Counted from the first letter of the stretch, positions 49,158 to 63,600 are shown. The stretch: DNA of 64,000 nt from Volvox africanus (GCA_030268105.1 BSDZ01000079.1:4541001-4605000); one strand, 5' to 3'. Made by a program: numbers and translations. The notes: generated from the sequence alone by a model not told the origin.

Positions 49158-52100
49158 TCACGATCCGGCCTTCACGCCGTCCACATCCATGGCAGCGGAA
49201 GCGGAAGCCGCTGGCGCAGCCGTCATTGGTTGCGCCTGCGTTGCTGGTGAAGATGACGCACCCGCCGCTGGCGCCGCCGTGACGCCGTCGCCTCCCAAGC
49301 CACCTGACTCCTCCAGCAATGCTTGCTGCTCGGGGCCGCCCTCTTTGAGCCCTTGATCTGCCGGCGCCGGCGGGGCTCGCACCGTCGGGGCCGCTGCCAC
49401 ACCATCCACTGCCGGTACTGTCTGTGGCACCGCCGGCGCCGCCACCATCTTTAACGGTATCGTTGCACTCCCGGCACCGTCACCATATGCGGTGCTGCCC
49501 GTTGGTAGCGGCGCCTCCAGCCCTCCAGGCGGAAGCGTCATGAGCGACACCGCCGCCCCAGTCGCCGCCGCCACCGTGGCTGTCGGCCTCCCCGCCAACG
49601 AATCCATGATCCCCTTGACGGCAACCGCCAGCTCCGGTCCCTTGATGCTCGTACACACAAGTTGTATAGCCTGCGCCTCTGCTGCCGTCAAGCCCGGCCC
49701 CGTAAGGCCCAGCGCGCTGACGTCAGGTACCAGCGGCAATGCTAAATGATTTACAAGCATCGACGCCAGGACGGCAGCGCCTTGGATCGCGCTCTCGGTG
49801 GAATTGTCGCCGCCACCACCAGCCGCGGTCGACGTGAGGACGGCGGCAGCTGGCATGCCACCGCCGGCGGGTTGGGATCCCGCCGTCGCCGCCAGCGAGC
49901 CCCCACCACCGCGAACGCCATTCGCGGTACCGACACCTCGTGTGGCTGCCGCGGCTGCCGCCACTTGCACGGCGCGCGGCGGCAGTCGTATTGTCAAAGA
50001 TCCTGTACGACCTGCTGCTGTAGTACCAGCCATTTGCGGCTTTCCAACGTCAACATGCGTGGCCACCAACGCTTCCGTCTGTCTTGGGATGCCGGCCATA
50101 GCCAACGATTGCAGCAACGTCAGCCCCGCCTGACGAGTTTGATCCTGCGAGCCGCCCGTCACCGGCGCGGCAGCGGCACCGCCGTTTGTTGCTACCGGCC
50201 CCGCGGCCGCTGCTGTACCATGAGCCACCCCGTCTGCCGCCGTCGTCGCCAGCTGGTCCTTCTCCCTCCCCTTTTCTTTTTCCCGTTCTCTCTCTCGCCG
50301 CTGCTCCGGCTTGGTAAGGAGGCCACCGTTGGCGCCGGGGGTGCTGCCGCGGCTTCCACCACCGGCGAGCATGACGGTTGCACCGCCACCGCTGGCGGCG
50401 GCGGCGGCCGCCGCTGCTGCTGCCGCAGCGCGCCGCTGCTGCTGTGTCAGCGGCTTATCTGAGGGCAGCGCGACAGCGGGACTGACTCCCAAGAGGTCCT
50501 TTACACAGCTAAGCACGTCCAGGACGGTGGCAGGCGGCATGACACCGCCTTGCCGCGGGCCCATCTTCAAGAAGCCGCCTGAGATGACGTACAAGGAAAC
50601 CCAGCCAGGAGAGGCGAATTGTTGAGATGTTCAGAAGAAATAAAAAAGAAAATGAATAACAAAACAAATGAAAAGTATTCTGAAGTAACACGACCACTCA
50701 AGATTTATTTACAGGTAACGCGGCATGTAAGAGCGCCACAACGGAATGCAGCTTGATATACTTTTATTTATATTCTGGATAATTTTGATGTTTTTTCTGC
50801 GTTAGCGCTAAGTACTAAAACCCCGTAAGAATTAACAAACAGCGACAGTTAATTTGCGCCAACAAAATACGTACAAGCACACGCTCAAGAACACAAATAC
50901 GCACACACGCTCTCTGTCCGCCTCTCGCTCACTCACCCGCTGCTTTAAAGCTGTGGCGCCATTTCTTGGCACTGCTCTGCGCTATCGAGGCTTCAAATTG
51001 CGCCGGAGTCGTGGACAGCAGCGCACCGCCCTCGCCGTCGTACACCACCTTGGGACACACGTTGCCGTTCAAGTCGACCTGCATTGGACAGACATGAGGT
51101 TTGTGTCGTACGCATGGCGCACAAACGGTACGGCATCCTGATCGGTGAGGAGAGCGTTGCCGAAGGTGGGAAGTAGGGAACAGTCTGGGTCAGAAGGCTT
51201 TCCCACAACCGCTGACGAGGACCAAACAACACAACTAACACGAAGTGTGGGAAGTACGACGCTGCACATCATGACGCGGCATGACGAGCGCAGCACGGTG
51301 TCCAGATGACAGAGTGAAAATTCATCAGTCAATTTCTCCCTGCCGGGTGTGCCGGGTTTGCCGGGTTTGCCGGGTCTGGGTCCGCCTTAAGCAATCCGAG
51401 ATTCAGTTGCAGTCCTCGGCTTTGCGTGAGCCGAGGACGGGCTGTCTCCCTCATCTCTGGAACCAGCACTTTACTGATATCGTCGTACCTCGTACGTCAT
51501 CCAGCCTCGGGACTTGTCGCACGTGATGATGACGTACACGGTGGGCCCTGATGGCTTTCCGTACGTTGGCGACGATGGATCAAGCACTGTACGGAAATGC
51601 GACGTCACCTCTCCCAAAGACGCCAGCCGCATTCCTGCCGCTGCGCCCGAGCCGTCTTGACGGGCGAAGCCTGTGGGCGTTGATTAAGTGGTTTGAGATT
51701 CTATTGTTCCCCAAATGGAATGTGCGTTTGGGTAGTCCTCAGCTGAAGCGGCGAATTCGTCGATTGAGCCGCACCGTGTGCTCAGGTGCGCACACGGGCA
51801 TGTACGAGGTAACCTCCCAGACAGACAGACGGGAAGACAGACAGACGGACGTATGCGGACGCACGCACGCGGAGCCAGACGACCGGACAAGCAGACCGAC
51901 AGGCAGGCAGATAGCCGCCTGGCCCCCTTTCAGGGCTGGCACAAACTGAAAACCTCAACGACCTAAACCTCGTTCCGCATCCCTAGCCGCAGCCGCCCCA
52001 CATCCCCCAGACACCCAGACACCCTAACACCCAGACACCCTCACACCCACCCAGACACTTCAGGTATTCAGGAGGCCCCTCCGACGCTGCCTCCTGCTCC

Positions 52101-53406
52101 GTCAGCATCGTGGGCTCCACCCCCATCGCGTTCTCTTTGCACAGCAGCGGCCGGGCGAAGGAACCGTCGAACGCTACCAGGAGGTTGGGACTGCGCCCCT
52201 GAGCGCGGAAGAAGAGAGTGCCGTACGGGACACCGCTGCCTGACAGCGGCGCGCCGCCGCCCATGGCGTTGACGCCAACGGCGCTACCGTTGACGGCAGC
52301 GCCGACGCCGGTCGGCGGAGAGGCGTCGGACCCACCGGATGTCTCGGTCTTTGGGATTGGATTTGAGGGATTATCACGGGGCCAAGGGAGGGGCGCACGT
52401 GCGTGTGTGTATGTGCGTGTGTGTATGTGTATGTGTGCGCACATTCTGAGGACTAGACCGCGGCAGGGAATGTAAGAGTGCAAATGCCGGGGTCTCGGAA
52501 AGGTCGAAGAACACCCAGGGAGAAAGTGAATGTCGGGTAACGCAAAGAAGGTCCTTCTTCCGGTCTGGCGGGCAGACAACTGGCATCTGCACGAGGTGGG
52601 GAGGGAAGGGGGAGTAACGCACGGAGAGAAAAAGAAGATGCCCTCGCACATCTCCATCTCCATTACCACCACCTCTATCAGTACTATCAGTACTATCAGT
52701 ACTACGCACGGGGGGAGGGGCAGGGGCTGGGTGGTGAGGCGGGAAGTTGGGAAGTCGGGAAGTCGGGACAAAATGATGTGGATGAGCGAAAAGGCTGAGT
52801 GCGGTGTTGAGGTTGCATGGCCGTGGTGGGAGTACGGTGCCTGATGGTGATAGTGCTGGTGATGGCGACGTGGGCGCTCAGAGCTTTTCCTACCTTTATC
52901 CGTTTAGCAGGCAGCGTGGGATCGTTATCCATTTCCCAACCCGCAGGCGGGCGCCGCGGGCGCTGCTTGCGCTGCAGCGGCAGCGAGGGCTCTCCGTCCG
53001 CGGGGGCACTGCTGCGGCGGGTCCGGCCCACAAGCCCCAACGCAGCAGAAGCTGCCGCTGGTGCCGCTGGTGCCGCTCCTCCCGAGCCCGCAGACGCTGC
53101 CACTACAGTGCCCGGCCCCGCTGGCGCGGCTGCAGGTCTGTCCGAACCGGTTCCTGGAGCAGGACTGGGACTGAGGCTCGTTCCGTCCGATGTGGTGCCG
53201 GTTTTACCCGCGAGCTCCGTCGCAGAGGGAGACGCTGTACCGGTGGTGTGTTTCTGAGCTGGTGCGGCATCCATGTGCTCGGCTTGGTCAGCGGAAGGTG
53301 CAACGGGCTTCCTTTCAGCTGCGGCGGTTGCCGCTCCTGCAACAGCGGCCGCTTCTTGAGAAGCTGGAGCCGCCGCCGGTGCGGCGTCAACCACCATTGA
53401 ATCCAT
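49158..53406 (-). CDS. Probable nuclear protein with SAND-like motif
   Basis: 851 residues. Exons (minus): 53406-52894, 52348-52051, 51670-51489, 51078-50937, 50578-49158, all in phase. Exon 1 is Ala/Pro/Ser-rich and ends with a basic cluster, RKQRPRRPPAGW, then PAKRIK, a good nuclear-localisation candidate. Exons 2-4 encode a compact, conserved-looking region (GTLFFRAQGRSPNLLVAFDG; GPTVYVIITCDKSRGWMTYE; VDLNGNVCPKVVYDG). STTPAQFEASIAQSSAKKWR at ~355-374 resembles the SAND-type pattern of a Pro-x-x-Phe-Glu followed by Lys-Lys-Trp-Lys used for DNA contact. Exon 5 is a 473-residue low-complexity tail with a charged EREREKEKGREK segment. Transcription or chromatin function is inference. The exon 2 donor was chosen over a nearby GTGTCT because only it keeps phase. 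Confidence 0.75.
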
Positions 53407-54642
53407 TGATTTAGGAATGGTGAAAGGTCGCCCAGAGGCGCGAGAAACTGTGGTGGGAAGGCGGCCTCGAGGAAGCTGAGCTGCTGTCGGCTTCCCGTTG
53501 CCCGCTCTTGCTTTATGCTAGGGCCTGGACGGCGGCGACTTTGCTGAAATGTTAGATAAGCGTGATTTGAAGTTTAATCGCGTGCGTCGGCGGCTGCGTT
53601 GCTGGCTTTGACGGCAAAGGGCGCGTGATGGCCAAGGCGGAAGCGGGAAGTTCGGCGGGAACTGTCCAGAACGGCGGCGCCGAGACGTGCTAAAAGTGGT
53701 GTGCTAAAGCGTTGGTCCTTGAGAGAGTCAGCGGGTCTGGCGGCTGCGGTCCTAAAGACCGTCTCTTCTAGGGCGCTTTTGATGCGCGCCTTGCAACGAC
53801 GCGACAGGACGTAAAGATGTACACGTTAGCAGATGCGTTAGTAAGGAGAAATAGCTGTGCGCGACGGCAGAAAAAATTCATGTTACATGGGTTGGCCGTC
53901 GAAAGCAATTTGCATTAGGGCAGCGGCAGCGGCGTCCTGAGTACGACTGCAGTGCACAGACCTGGCGCACAAAACTATGATGACGTGCACATAATTGCTT
54001 TGTATACAACTTTAGAGCACGGCGCGTCAGCGCTTATAGCAAACTGAAGCGCAGAAAGAGGTTAATGTTGCTTGGCCCGATAGCAACTTTCCTAGAAGAC
54101 GATCTGACGGTCTACACAATCGATAACTTTATTATGAAAAATACCAAACGATATTTTGGATCTAAGTCGATAGGAAAACATCCTGCGACCTTAATTGCAA
54201 GGCTTCCGGATGGACTGCCAACCCAAAAGCTACCAAATTTTTGAAACGACAAATTGGCATGAATATCCATCATGTTGTCAGGGGCAGCACTTCACCTAGG
54301 CAAGGGATTGATACGTTATAACCGTTTCTCTTGCTTACGAGCTTTGGCGAAGCCCATGGCTGTGATGCATCGTTATAGCAAGGCTATCTACTTTCAGACT
54401 TATCATTCTCTCTTCATTTTGGGGGTTTCAATGGCATGCAACTGTTCTGCGTTGAATTCTAATGGAACGAAATTGCATTCGATCTCCTGATGCATGAAAA
54501 GAAGCAGCGCGATTGCATGAAAACGTATACAAAAGTCATCTTTGTTGAAAATGCAAATATATTAATTTATTCGACTTTGATCTGTTCTCGCAGTCATACA
54601 CAAAAGGGTTTCAGGTGTCCTAGACCACTTGACTGTACTATT
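53407..54642. promoter_or_regulatory. Shared upstream region of SAND-like gene and TPP2
   Basis: 1,236 bases between divergent start codons. No exon was found. The half near the SAND-like gene is GC-rich and the half near TPP2 is A+T-richer. It must hold both promoters, but no specific motif can be defended. Confidence 0.5.
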
Positions 54643-57600
54643 ATGCACTGCCTCCGCATTGGTCCGCAATCTATCAAGAGTTGGGCTGCGCGTGCTCGTG
54701 CTGGCGCTCCGGCTGTTTCACGTGCATTCCGTGTTTACCATCGTCGGCTGGAGGTCATCGCTTCCGCGCGTGCCAGGACCAGTTCCGTAGACGAGAAACC
54801 TGAAGACATTAGCATGCTCGATGGGGATGTCGCGGCACTGTTTAGTCACGCCATGCCGAAGGTCGAGATCGGAGCGCTCAAGTTTCTACAGGTGCAGGGC
54901 GGGACCTCTTCTCAAGCCAGGGGCCTTTTGCAGGGGCCGTCTTCATAATGACGCCCCATGGCTGGGTCAGAGTGCACCATATCACTATGATCATAGGATA
55001 TTAATTCCACCACCACCACCTTCACAACCAGCACCAGCGCCAGCATCGCCGATGTGTCACCTGACTTCCCACTCCTCCTCCTTACCGCCACAGAGCTATC
55101 CCGAGTACGACGGTCGTGGCGTCAAGATCTGTATCTTTGACACCGGCGTTGACCCAGGTGCGCTCTCTTCATTTAAAACCCAAGACCAGCCAGCGCAGCG
55201 CTCCCTGCACGCCGCCGTTCACATTTCGTTGCTAAGCAGCCCTTCGTTGCCTCTAAGCCATGCTCTCCCGCCTTAATGCACACACATACACACACGCCCA
55301 TACACACACGTCCCTCCTGGTTCCCCCAGGAGCTGCTGGTCTCCAGACCACCTCCAACGGCCAACCCAAGGTACGCTATCTGGCTGCCTGGCACGTATCC
55401 GCCCACCTCAGTGTGGGCGGGCAGTGGGGCTGAGTGCTGGAGACTGTCTTGAGCCGTCGTTGTCAAAAGGATGTTTGGGATTGGGACTCGCCTTATGCGG
55501 GAAGGAGGGGGATTTCCCTGAACTTGTGGATCACTCACTTGGGGTTAACGTTACCCCACATCACTACCACGGACTCCTCTGCCTCGTTAGTTTAGTGCTG
55601 CCCTCCTCCCCCCCTCCCCCCCTCCTCCCAACACACACAAACACAAGCACAAACACCTTCCCCGGCCCCTCCAGTCGTCCCCGCCGTTTTCCATGATTTA
55701 CCCCTGTACCCGTACTACGTGGGGATCCAGATCTTGGACGTGATTGACTGTACGGGCAGCGGTGACGTGGACATGTCTCGGATAGAGAAGGCAGATGCAC
55801 ACGGCTATGTCACTGGAGCCAGCGGCCGTAAACTGAAGCTCCACCCTGCCTGGAGCAACCCCTCCGGTGAATACTGAGTGGGGGATCAACCGCCTCAACC
55901 GCCACCGCCGGGGAGGGGTCGGTTGCTAGTTGGGTTCGGTTGAGATGGCGAGACGGCCATGACTGCCACAGACTAATGGGATAGGTCTGCGAGATGGCGT
56001 ACGACCGGGCCGGCTGGGCTTGCGATTACGATCTGTACGGGAATGGGACGCGCGCGTGTATGTGTATGTGCTTATCATGTGTTTATGTTTGTGTAAGGGA
56101 GAGAAGATGTCCGCGGACCGTCACCTTCGGCTTGGAGGGCAAAGGTGGCAAGGCAATCAACAGCGTGGCTTTTGATGAAACGACCTGGAATCCCCCTCCA
56201 CCCTCCACCCTCCACCCTACCCCCACCCAAGTCCCCTCCCCCTCACCAACTCCCACCCAGCACGCCTACCGTACCAGTTCGATAATCGATCTTCATCCCC
56301 CTCCCTCCCTTAAGGCGAGTGGCGCGTCGGTTGCAAGCACGTGTACGACCTCATCAGCCGTACGCTCGTTACCCGCCTGAAGGAGGAGCGGAAAAAGAAG
56401 TGGGAAGAGTCGCATCGAAGGGCGGTGGCGGAGGCAGTGGCGGCACTAGCCAAGTAAGTCTTCCGCCCCCCCCCCTTCTCCCCCCTCCCGCAGAGCAGCG
56501 TGTGCCGTACAGCTCTGGGGCCTTATGTTGCAGGCCTCTCTGTTGCTGTCTGATATCCTCAACTGTCCTTGCATTCCTGGTTGACTCATGCACCCCGCCG
56601 CCCCACCGCAGCAGGGGTTTTGATTCGTGTGGAGTTGCCAGCTGATCAGAAGCAAGTACGTTACGAAAAGACAAGTAATTTGTGTTAAATTCTCGTCCTC
56701 CCCCTTCCCCCCAAACACACGCGCATACACACACACACACAAAACGCACATGCACACGCACACGCACCAGATTCGATCGCGACACTGGCGCCTCCAAGAT
56801 AAGCTCGGACGTCGCCGGAAAGCAGCGTACGGAACTGGAGGGCCGGCTGAACCTGCTCAAGGTACGGAAAGGGGAAGTACACACTGGCAGTTGGTTTCGG
56901 AGCCTCAGGGACTCCGAACCACGGAACGGTGTGGAGGAAGAGCTTTGATTCTGATTTTTAAAAAATTGTACGTTTGTCGCTTATCTGTACGACACACCAA
57001 ACTTGAAAAATCTTGGGTTCCATGATTTCTCTGCTGGATGGATGCAGGACTTGGCCAAGCAGTATGAAGATCCAGGTACGGATGATATTCAGTCGTTCGT
57101 GTGCCGGTTTCGCAGCATGTAATGTCAGGGCTGTTTGGGAAAGTGAAAGGGTTTGTTTGAAAGGACTTGTGTTTCGTGTCACCGTCCCGCAGCTAGTTGA
57201 CGGAGGGGGAGGGGGAGGGGAGGGGGAGGAGTGATGTGCCGCGATGGCGGGGGCGCAGAGGAGCGGGAAGCAACTGGTTAACTCCAGGGGAGGGAGGGAG
57301 GGTGTCAGAAGGGAAAGCGCCCCCCGCCCCCCCCCTCGCTGTATTACTTCTTCCTTCCATCTCATCCTCCTAACACATACATGTATGGCTCCTCTCTACA
57401 GAAAGGATGAGATGGGTCAGGATACGGGGCATGGGGGCGGAGTAGTACTGTCTTTGTAGCTGTTGCGGTCAGACAGGAGCGGGGAGGGAGAAGGAAGGAG
57501 AGAGGCATGGCGTGCATGCATCCCAAAACCCGCCGTACACCTCCTTCCTCCCTCCCCCCTTCCAAATCCACTCCTCACCGTATTTTTACGCAATCCTTTC

Positions 57601-60600
57601 CGTGCACCGTACGACAGGAATACGGAATGACGGCACACGTGGCAAAACCCTTTCCCTCCCTCCGCCCGGTGCCCACCGTTTCCACAGGCCCCCTCCTGGA
57701 CTGTGTCGTATGGTACGACGGATCGAATTGGCGTGCCGCCCTGGACACGTCTCAACTGCACGAGCCGGGCAGCGGCCGGGGTGCGCTAGCGGACTTCAAA
57801 CCACTAACCAACTACGCCCTGGAGCGGCAGTACGGAACGTTCAGGTAGGACGGCGCTGTGCACACACATACACACACACGCACCCCTCTGACACGCGTGT
57901 CGTGAAACTGGCTGACCGCACAGGGACTGTTTTGCTGGGGAGGGCTTGAAAGGAGAGGGGGAGATAGGGCTGAGGACGTCCCCACCCTCCCCCCTTACCC
58001 CCTCCCCCCTCATCCCTCCGTCCTTTAATGTACCCCGTCCCCTATGAAGATCCATCCAAGCACCTTTTTGCAACTACCAATAACCAATAACCAACCAACA
58101 ACTTACCAACTGTTCAACGCCCACTCCAATCACCACCTACAGTGAGCTGGACAGTTGTAACTTCGTGCTCAACATGCTGGATGAGGGCCGGACTCTGTCC
58201 ATTGTGGTGGACTGCGGGGCCCACGGGACCCATGTGGCTGGAATCACGGCGGCGCACTTTCCGGATGATCCCGGAAGTAACGGCATCGCGCCGGGTACGG
58301 CATGGGCCGTTGGGGGCTTAGGGGGGTACGGGAAAAAAGGGTACGCTATGGATTTGGGGCTACAAAGGAGAGGAGGTCGCCTTTCGTATGTCTCTATATA
58401 TATTCATATATAGACATATAAAAGGCAGATAATATTACAACACAGCAACACGGGATGATTCTCAGTGGCTCGTAGCTACAGGGAGGGAGGGAGGGGGAGT
58501 GTACGGGAGGTGGAGGTGGCGTTGGGGAGGGCTGGTTGGGGATGGCGCTCCCACTTGTCTTCATTCCCCCTCTTTCCTTAAGACCCAACCCTCCTCGAGG
58601 ATTAACGAATCGAGTCAGGAATTAAACTTCGTTAAGCTGCATTGCACATTCTTAAGCTAGGCCACTTGCCAACAACGTGCGAAGCAGAGGTTTTAGAGTT
58701 TTATCATACATTTGTGCGTCGTACTCGCTGCCCACCGCCTATCCACCCCCAGGTGCTCAGATCATCAGCTGCAAGATCGGCGACACGCGACTCGGGTCCA
58801 TGGAGACCGGAACCGGGGTGGTGCGGGGCCTTATCGCGGCACGGCAGCACGGTGTGTATTGTTATATTTGACCCTTCGCAGTGGGGTTTTAGAGATGTGG
58901 GGGTGGAAGGAAACCCCCCGCATTTCCCCCCAACCCAGCCCCACCACCTCGCCACCTCGTCTTATACCTGCCCCAGTCCGTCTGCAACAACCTCCACCTG
59001 ACAACCACTTCAACGAACTCCGCAGGCGCCCACTTAATCAACATGAGTTACGGAGAGCCGACAAGTACCCCCGACCTGGGCAGGTGGGGTGGGGTTCAGG
59101 GAAGCTGGGTTAGGAGAGGGGGACGATGAAGCCATTCCAGGTTCTGGTGATGAAGAAAGCAAGGACACATGGGGGGGTCGGATGCTGGCCTCACTTGACG
59201 TCGGTAATGTGAGAACAGCTGGAGGGGAGAAGGGGGGAAGAGTGAGGGGAGAAGGGGGAGGGGAGAGGGGGAGGGGGTAAGGGTAATCAAAGCGGGCGGT
59301 GATGGAGCCCTCACCTCCCTCCACCAGATCCGATTTCCTAGGGTTTCTAAGTCAACAGTTTCACTCTATAAGCTACCCCCTTACCTCCCTTGGGCGGGAA
59401 ATAAGGCCCTTCGAAACCCTCCGTGTTTTTCGGCCCCCTGGGCCTTATTTGCTCATCTGCCTCAGCTCACCACTCTTCTCCTGCATTACGTAATCACACT
59501 GGCAAGATCTTCGTACATTCATTAATCATCATTACATTCAATATCAGTCGACACAACAGCACGCCGTTCGCTCTTCAACTCCCTAACCTCCCTCCGCTCT
59601 CCAGTTACCAAACACACACACACATATATATACACATATATACACATATATACACATATACACACATATATATACACATATACACACACATATATATACA
59701 CATATACACACACATATATACATATACAGATATATGATACACACGCGCAGATTCATCAGCCTGGCAACGGAGCTGGTGCGCAACCATAACGTCATATTCG
59801 TGGCGTCCGCGGGAAATGCCGGTCCCGCGCTGAGCACCGTGGGAGCACCGGGTGATTGGGGTTACGTGCGGGGAGCTGTGTGTTTTGGAGTGAGGGGTTG
59901 GGGGGGAAGTGGGGAGGGGGGTTGCGGAGGTTGTTCCTTTCTTCTCCCCAGGTAATGGCCGGCCCCCCCTTCGTTGTGTGTTTTACCCATCCCCCCCTTC
60001 ATCCTCCCCCGCTTTCTCTCACTCACCGACACCTGTTACATCACAGTGGCGGCGGCGGCGGCGGTAGTGGTGGTGGTTGTGGTGATTGCTGGTGGTGGTT
60101 CCCAACAGCATCAACAAATTCTAATATTCTCACTACTATCCTCGCCTCCCCCCCCCCACCCACCCACCACCCACCCCCGTCACGTCCCACCCCTCTCCCC
60201 GCCCTGGCCACGCAGGCGGCACCTCCTCCGCGCTGTTTGGAGTGGGCGCGTTCGTGTCCCCGCAGCTCGCAGCGGCGGGACACAGCGTGCTAGAGGCGCC
60301 CCCTCAGGGTTTGCAGTACAACTGGAGCTCAAGGGGCCCTACGCCGGACGGCCACATCGGGGTGGCATTCTCAGCTCCCGGGGGGGCCATCGCGCCCGTG
60401 CCGCAATGGACGCAGCAAGTGTGTCGTGGGGGAGGTGGAAAGGGAGGGGAGAAGGATTGTTAGGAAAACACTTAACAGACCCGTACGTCTCCGTAACCCA
60501 ACCACCGACGGGTGCAACTGACTACCTAACTGAACTCCCCCCTTTCAGGTTTGTTGTGTACAACCACCCAATGTGAAACACACGCGTTTCCCCACCCACC

Positions 60601-63600
60601 TCTGCCCATCCCTCTTCCCCGAGCTATGGGTTGCATGTTTCGGTCAACTGCATTCACATACACACACACATATCCTCTCCATCTTCCCCTGCAAAAACAC
60701 ATATACACACATGAACACGCACACACACACACACATATATATATGGTTTTATGTCCGTTTCGTCACCACGCTCTTCAACCCACAGCGGCGCCAGCTGATG
60801 AACGGGACCTCCATGTCTTCGCCAAATGCATGTGGGGGCATTGCTCTGCTGCTGTCCGGCCTCCTGGCGCGAGGCGCCGTCATCGCCCCGCACAGGATAC
60901 GCCGGGCACTTGAAAATACAGCACTGCCGCTGGGAGGCGACGCACCAGATGCCGTACTTACGTACGGCAGAGGTCTTATCCAGGTACGGCACGAGGGGGC
61001 AAGGTGGATGTAGGGGGAGGCGCATGGAAGGATGGAACGAGGCGGCCATACTTACAAACAGACATACACACATACACACATACCGACACACGTTTCCTTC
61101 CGTACATCGGCGTCACGACCTCAGATCGGCGCCGCCTGGGATTACCTCGTGACCACAACCACCACAACCACCACCACGACGGGGGACTCAGTGGCAGCAG
61201 CGGGAGGAGGGAGAGCTGTGGCCAACACAGCGGCACCGGCGGCGCAGCCAACGGAACGACGGGAGCTCCCCCCAGCCCCCGCCTCCTCTCCCTCTCCCTC
61301 CCTCGCCCCCTCCTCGTCCACTCCTCCTGGCCCCTGCCCCGGGCCGTGGTACGACATAGAGGCTGCCTGTGTTGAGGGACGGGGACCCAAGGGTCGCGGC
61401 ATCTACCTGCGGGAGCCGCACGAGAGCGCCAAGGTACAGAGCTATCGCATAACCGTCACGCCCAAGCTGCGGCAGGTGAGTGAACGGCTGGTGGTTGGGC
61501 GGTTAGGTGGTTGATTGTTTAAGGCATGAAGCTGTGAAGGCGAAATGGAGGCGGGGCCGCGTGGTTGCCACCTTGGAGGAGTGCGGAGGTTGAGGACCCC
61601 CCACCACCTGTACATTGAGTTTTGTTTCCGTCTCTTCCGTACGTAGCACATTGCGGCTACACACCACACACAGACCACACACACACAGATACACACACAT
61701 ACACACGCGCCAACTCGCAGTTCTCTCCTTACCCCACCCAACCCAACCCCTAACCCCCCGTTACTGGTAGGGCGCCGCCAACTCCTCACGCCTCGATGTT
61801 GAGGATCGTCTGGCTTTGGAGGCCACCGTCCCGTGGGTCACCTGCCCTCCCGCACTCATGGTTCACGCGGGGGGAAGATCCTTCGAGGTGTGTGTGTATT
61901 TGTGTTTTCGCGTGAGGTTGGGTGGGGCATTCACCAGCTTTGAGATCCAGATTACGAGTACGTAGATATAAGGTACATGGAGGGTTTATACCCAGTGCCG
62001 TACACCCCTCCCTGCGCTCCGTCCTTCCTCGGATGTGCGTTTCAGGTGATCGTGGACCCCTCCTCGCTTCCCCCGGGTCTCCATTACGGGGAGGTGGTGG
62101 CGCTGGAGGTTGACTCCAGGGAGAGGGGCCCGCTCTTCAGATTGCCCATCACCGTCATCAAGCCGCTGCAGGTGGGGAAAGGGGGGGGATTGGGAAAGGG
62201 CGTGGAAATATGGGTTTGGGGAAAAGGGGGGTCGGGGGAAGAGGTAAAAAAAGACGAACACTGCAAGTGAGGCTTAGCGAGCTACGAACTGTACCGTAAC
62301 GGCGAGAATTGGGACGCTGGGTCGGTGGCCGTTGTCGTGAAGAGGTTGTTGTCGTCCAAAGTGAAGATCAGTCGGCATGGTTGATATTGATATTGATATT
62401 GATATTGATATTGATATTGATATTGATATTGATATTGATATTGATATTGATATTGATATTGATATTGATATTGATATTGATATTGATATTGATATTGATA
62501 TTGATATTGATATTGATATTGATATTGATATTGATATTGATATTGATATTGATATTGATGATGATGATGATGATGATGAGCCTGTCCTGTCCCCGTTAGG
62601 TTCCGCTGGCAGCAACGTCCATCAACGGTATCAACGGAAATACGGTTGCAGGCAACGGTAACAGCAGTGCTGTGGGCACCGTGTCGCTGGGTCCACTGAG
62701 CTTCGCACCGGGAACGGAGTATAGGTACGAACATCTGCATTTGTGTACGTGTGTGTGTGTGTGTCTGTTATATAACTGATCCCGACCGAACGCACACACA
62801 CACACACACTCTCTCACACACATACACAACATCGTCCCTCCCCCCTCCCCCTAGGCGCTTCGTGGCCGTGCCGCCCGGAGCCACCTGGGCAGAGCTGACA
62901 CTGCGTGCGGCACCGTACGACACTCCAAAGTTGTTTCTGATTCGTGGAACCCAATTACGACCCGAGAGTTCGTACAGACAACACGAACTGCGAACCCAGG
63001 TATGTGTGTATGTCGGTTGGTTGGTCGGTGGGAGTATTGCGCTGGGCAAGTACGTGGGGTGCGGGTGCATTCAGTAATGTGAGTGGAGCTGTTGGCATCG
63101 AGCCACCTCCCCGTCTTCACCTCAGCTGCCTCTTCGGGACCCCTTACCGCCCTGGCTTCTGGTTCCTTGGATACATGACACCCGTACTCTTGTCCCCCCC
63201 CTCCCCTTCACAGTTAGTCCTCGTTTTTTCAGCATCGGCACAAACATTCGGTTTATTCGACTTCCCCCCTCCCCCCTCCCCCCTCCCCCCTCCCCCTTCC
63301 CCCTCCCCCTTCCCCCCTGCCCCCTCCCCCTTCCCCCTTCCCCCTTCCCCCTTCCCCCTTCCCCCTTCCCCCTTCCCCCTTCCCCCTTCCCCCTTCCCCC
63401 TTCCCCCTTCCCCCTTCCCCCTTCCCCCTTCCCCCTTCCCCCTTCCCCCTTCCCCCTTCCCCCTTCCCCCTTCCCCCTTCCCCCTTCCCCCTTCCCCCTT
63501 CCCCCTTCCCCCTTCCCCCTTCCCCCTTCCCCCTTCCCCCTTCCCCCTTCCTATTTATACACACGCGCGCAGGTGACTCTCTCTGGCGGCAGCGAGTACC

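Noticed and set aside
49746..50625. Plus-strand Arg/His-rich open frames
   Set aside because: They are opposite-strand readings of the Ala/Gly-rich last exon of the SAND-like gene.
54490..54642. Upstream in-frame ATG for TPP2
   Set aside because: The extension is low in GC and unlike TPP2 N-termini; kept only as an alternative.
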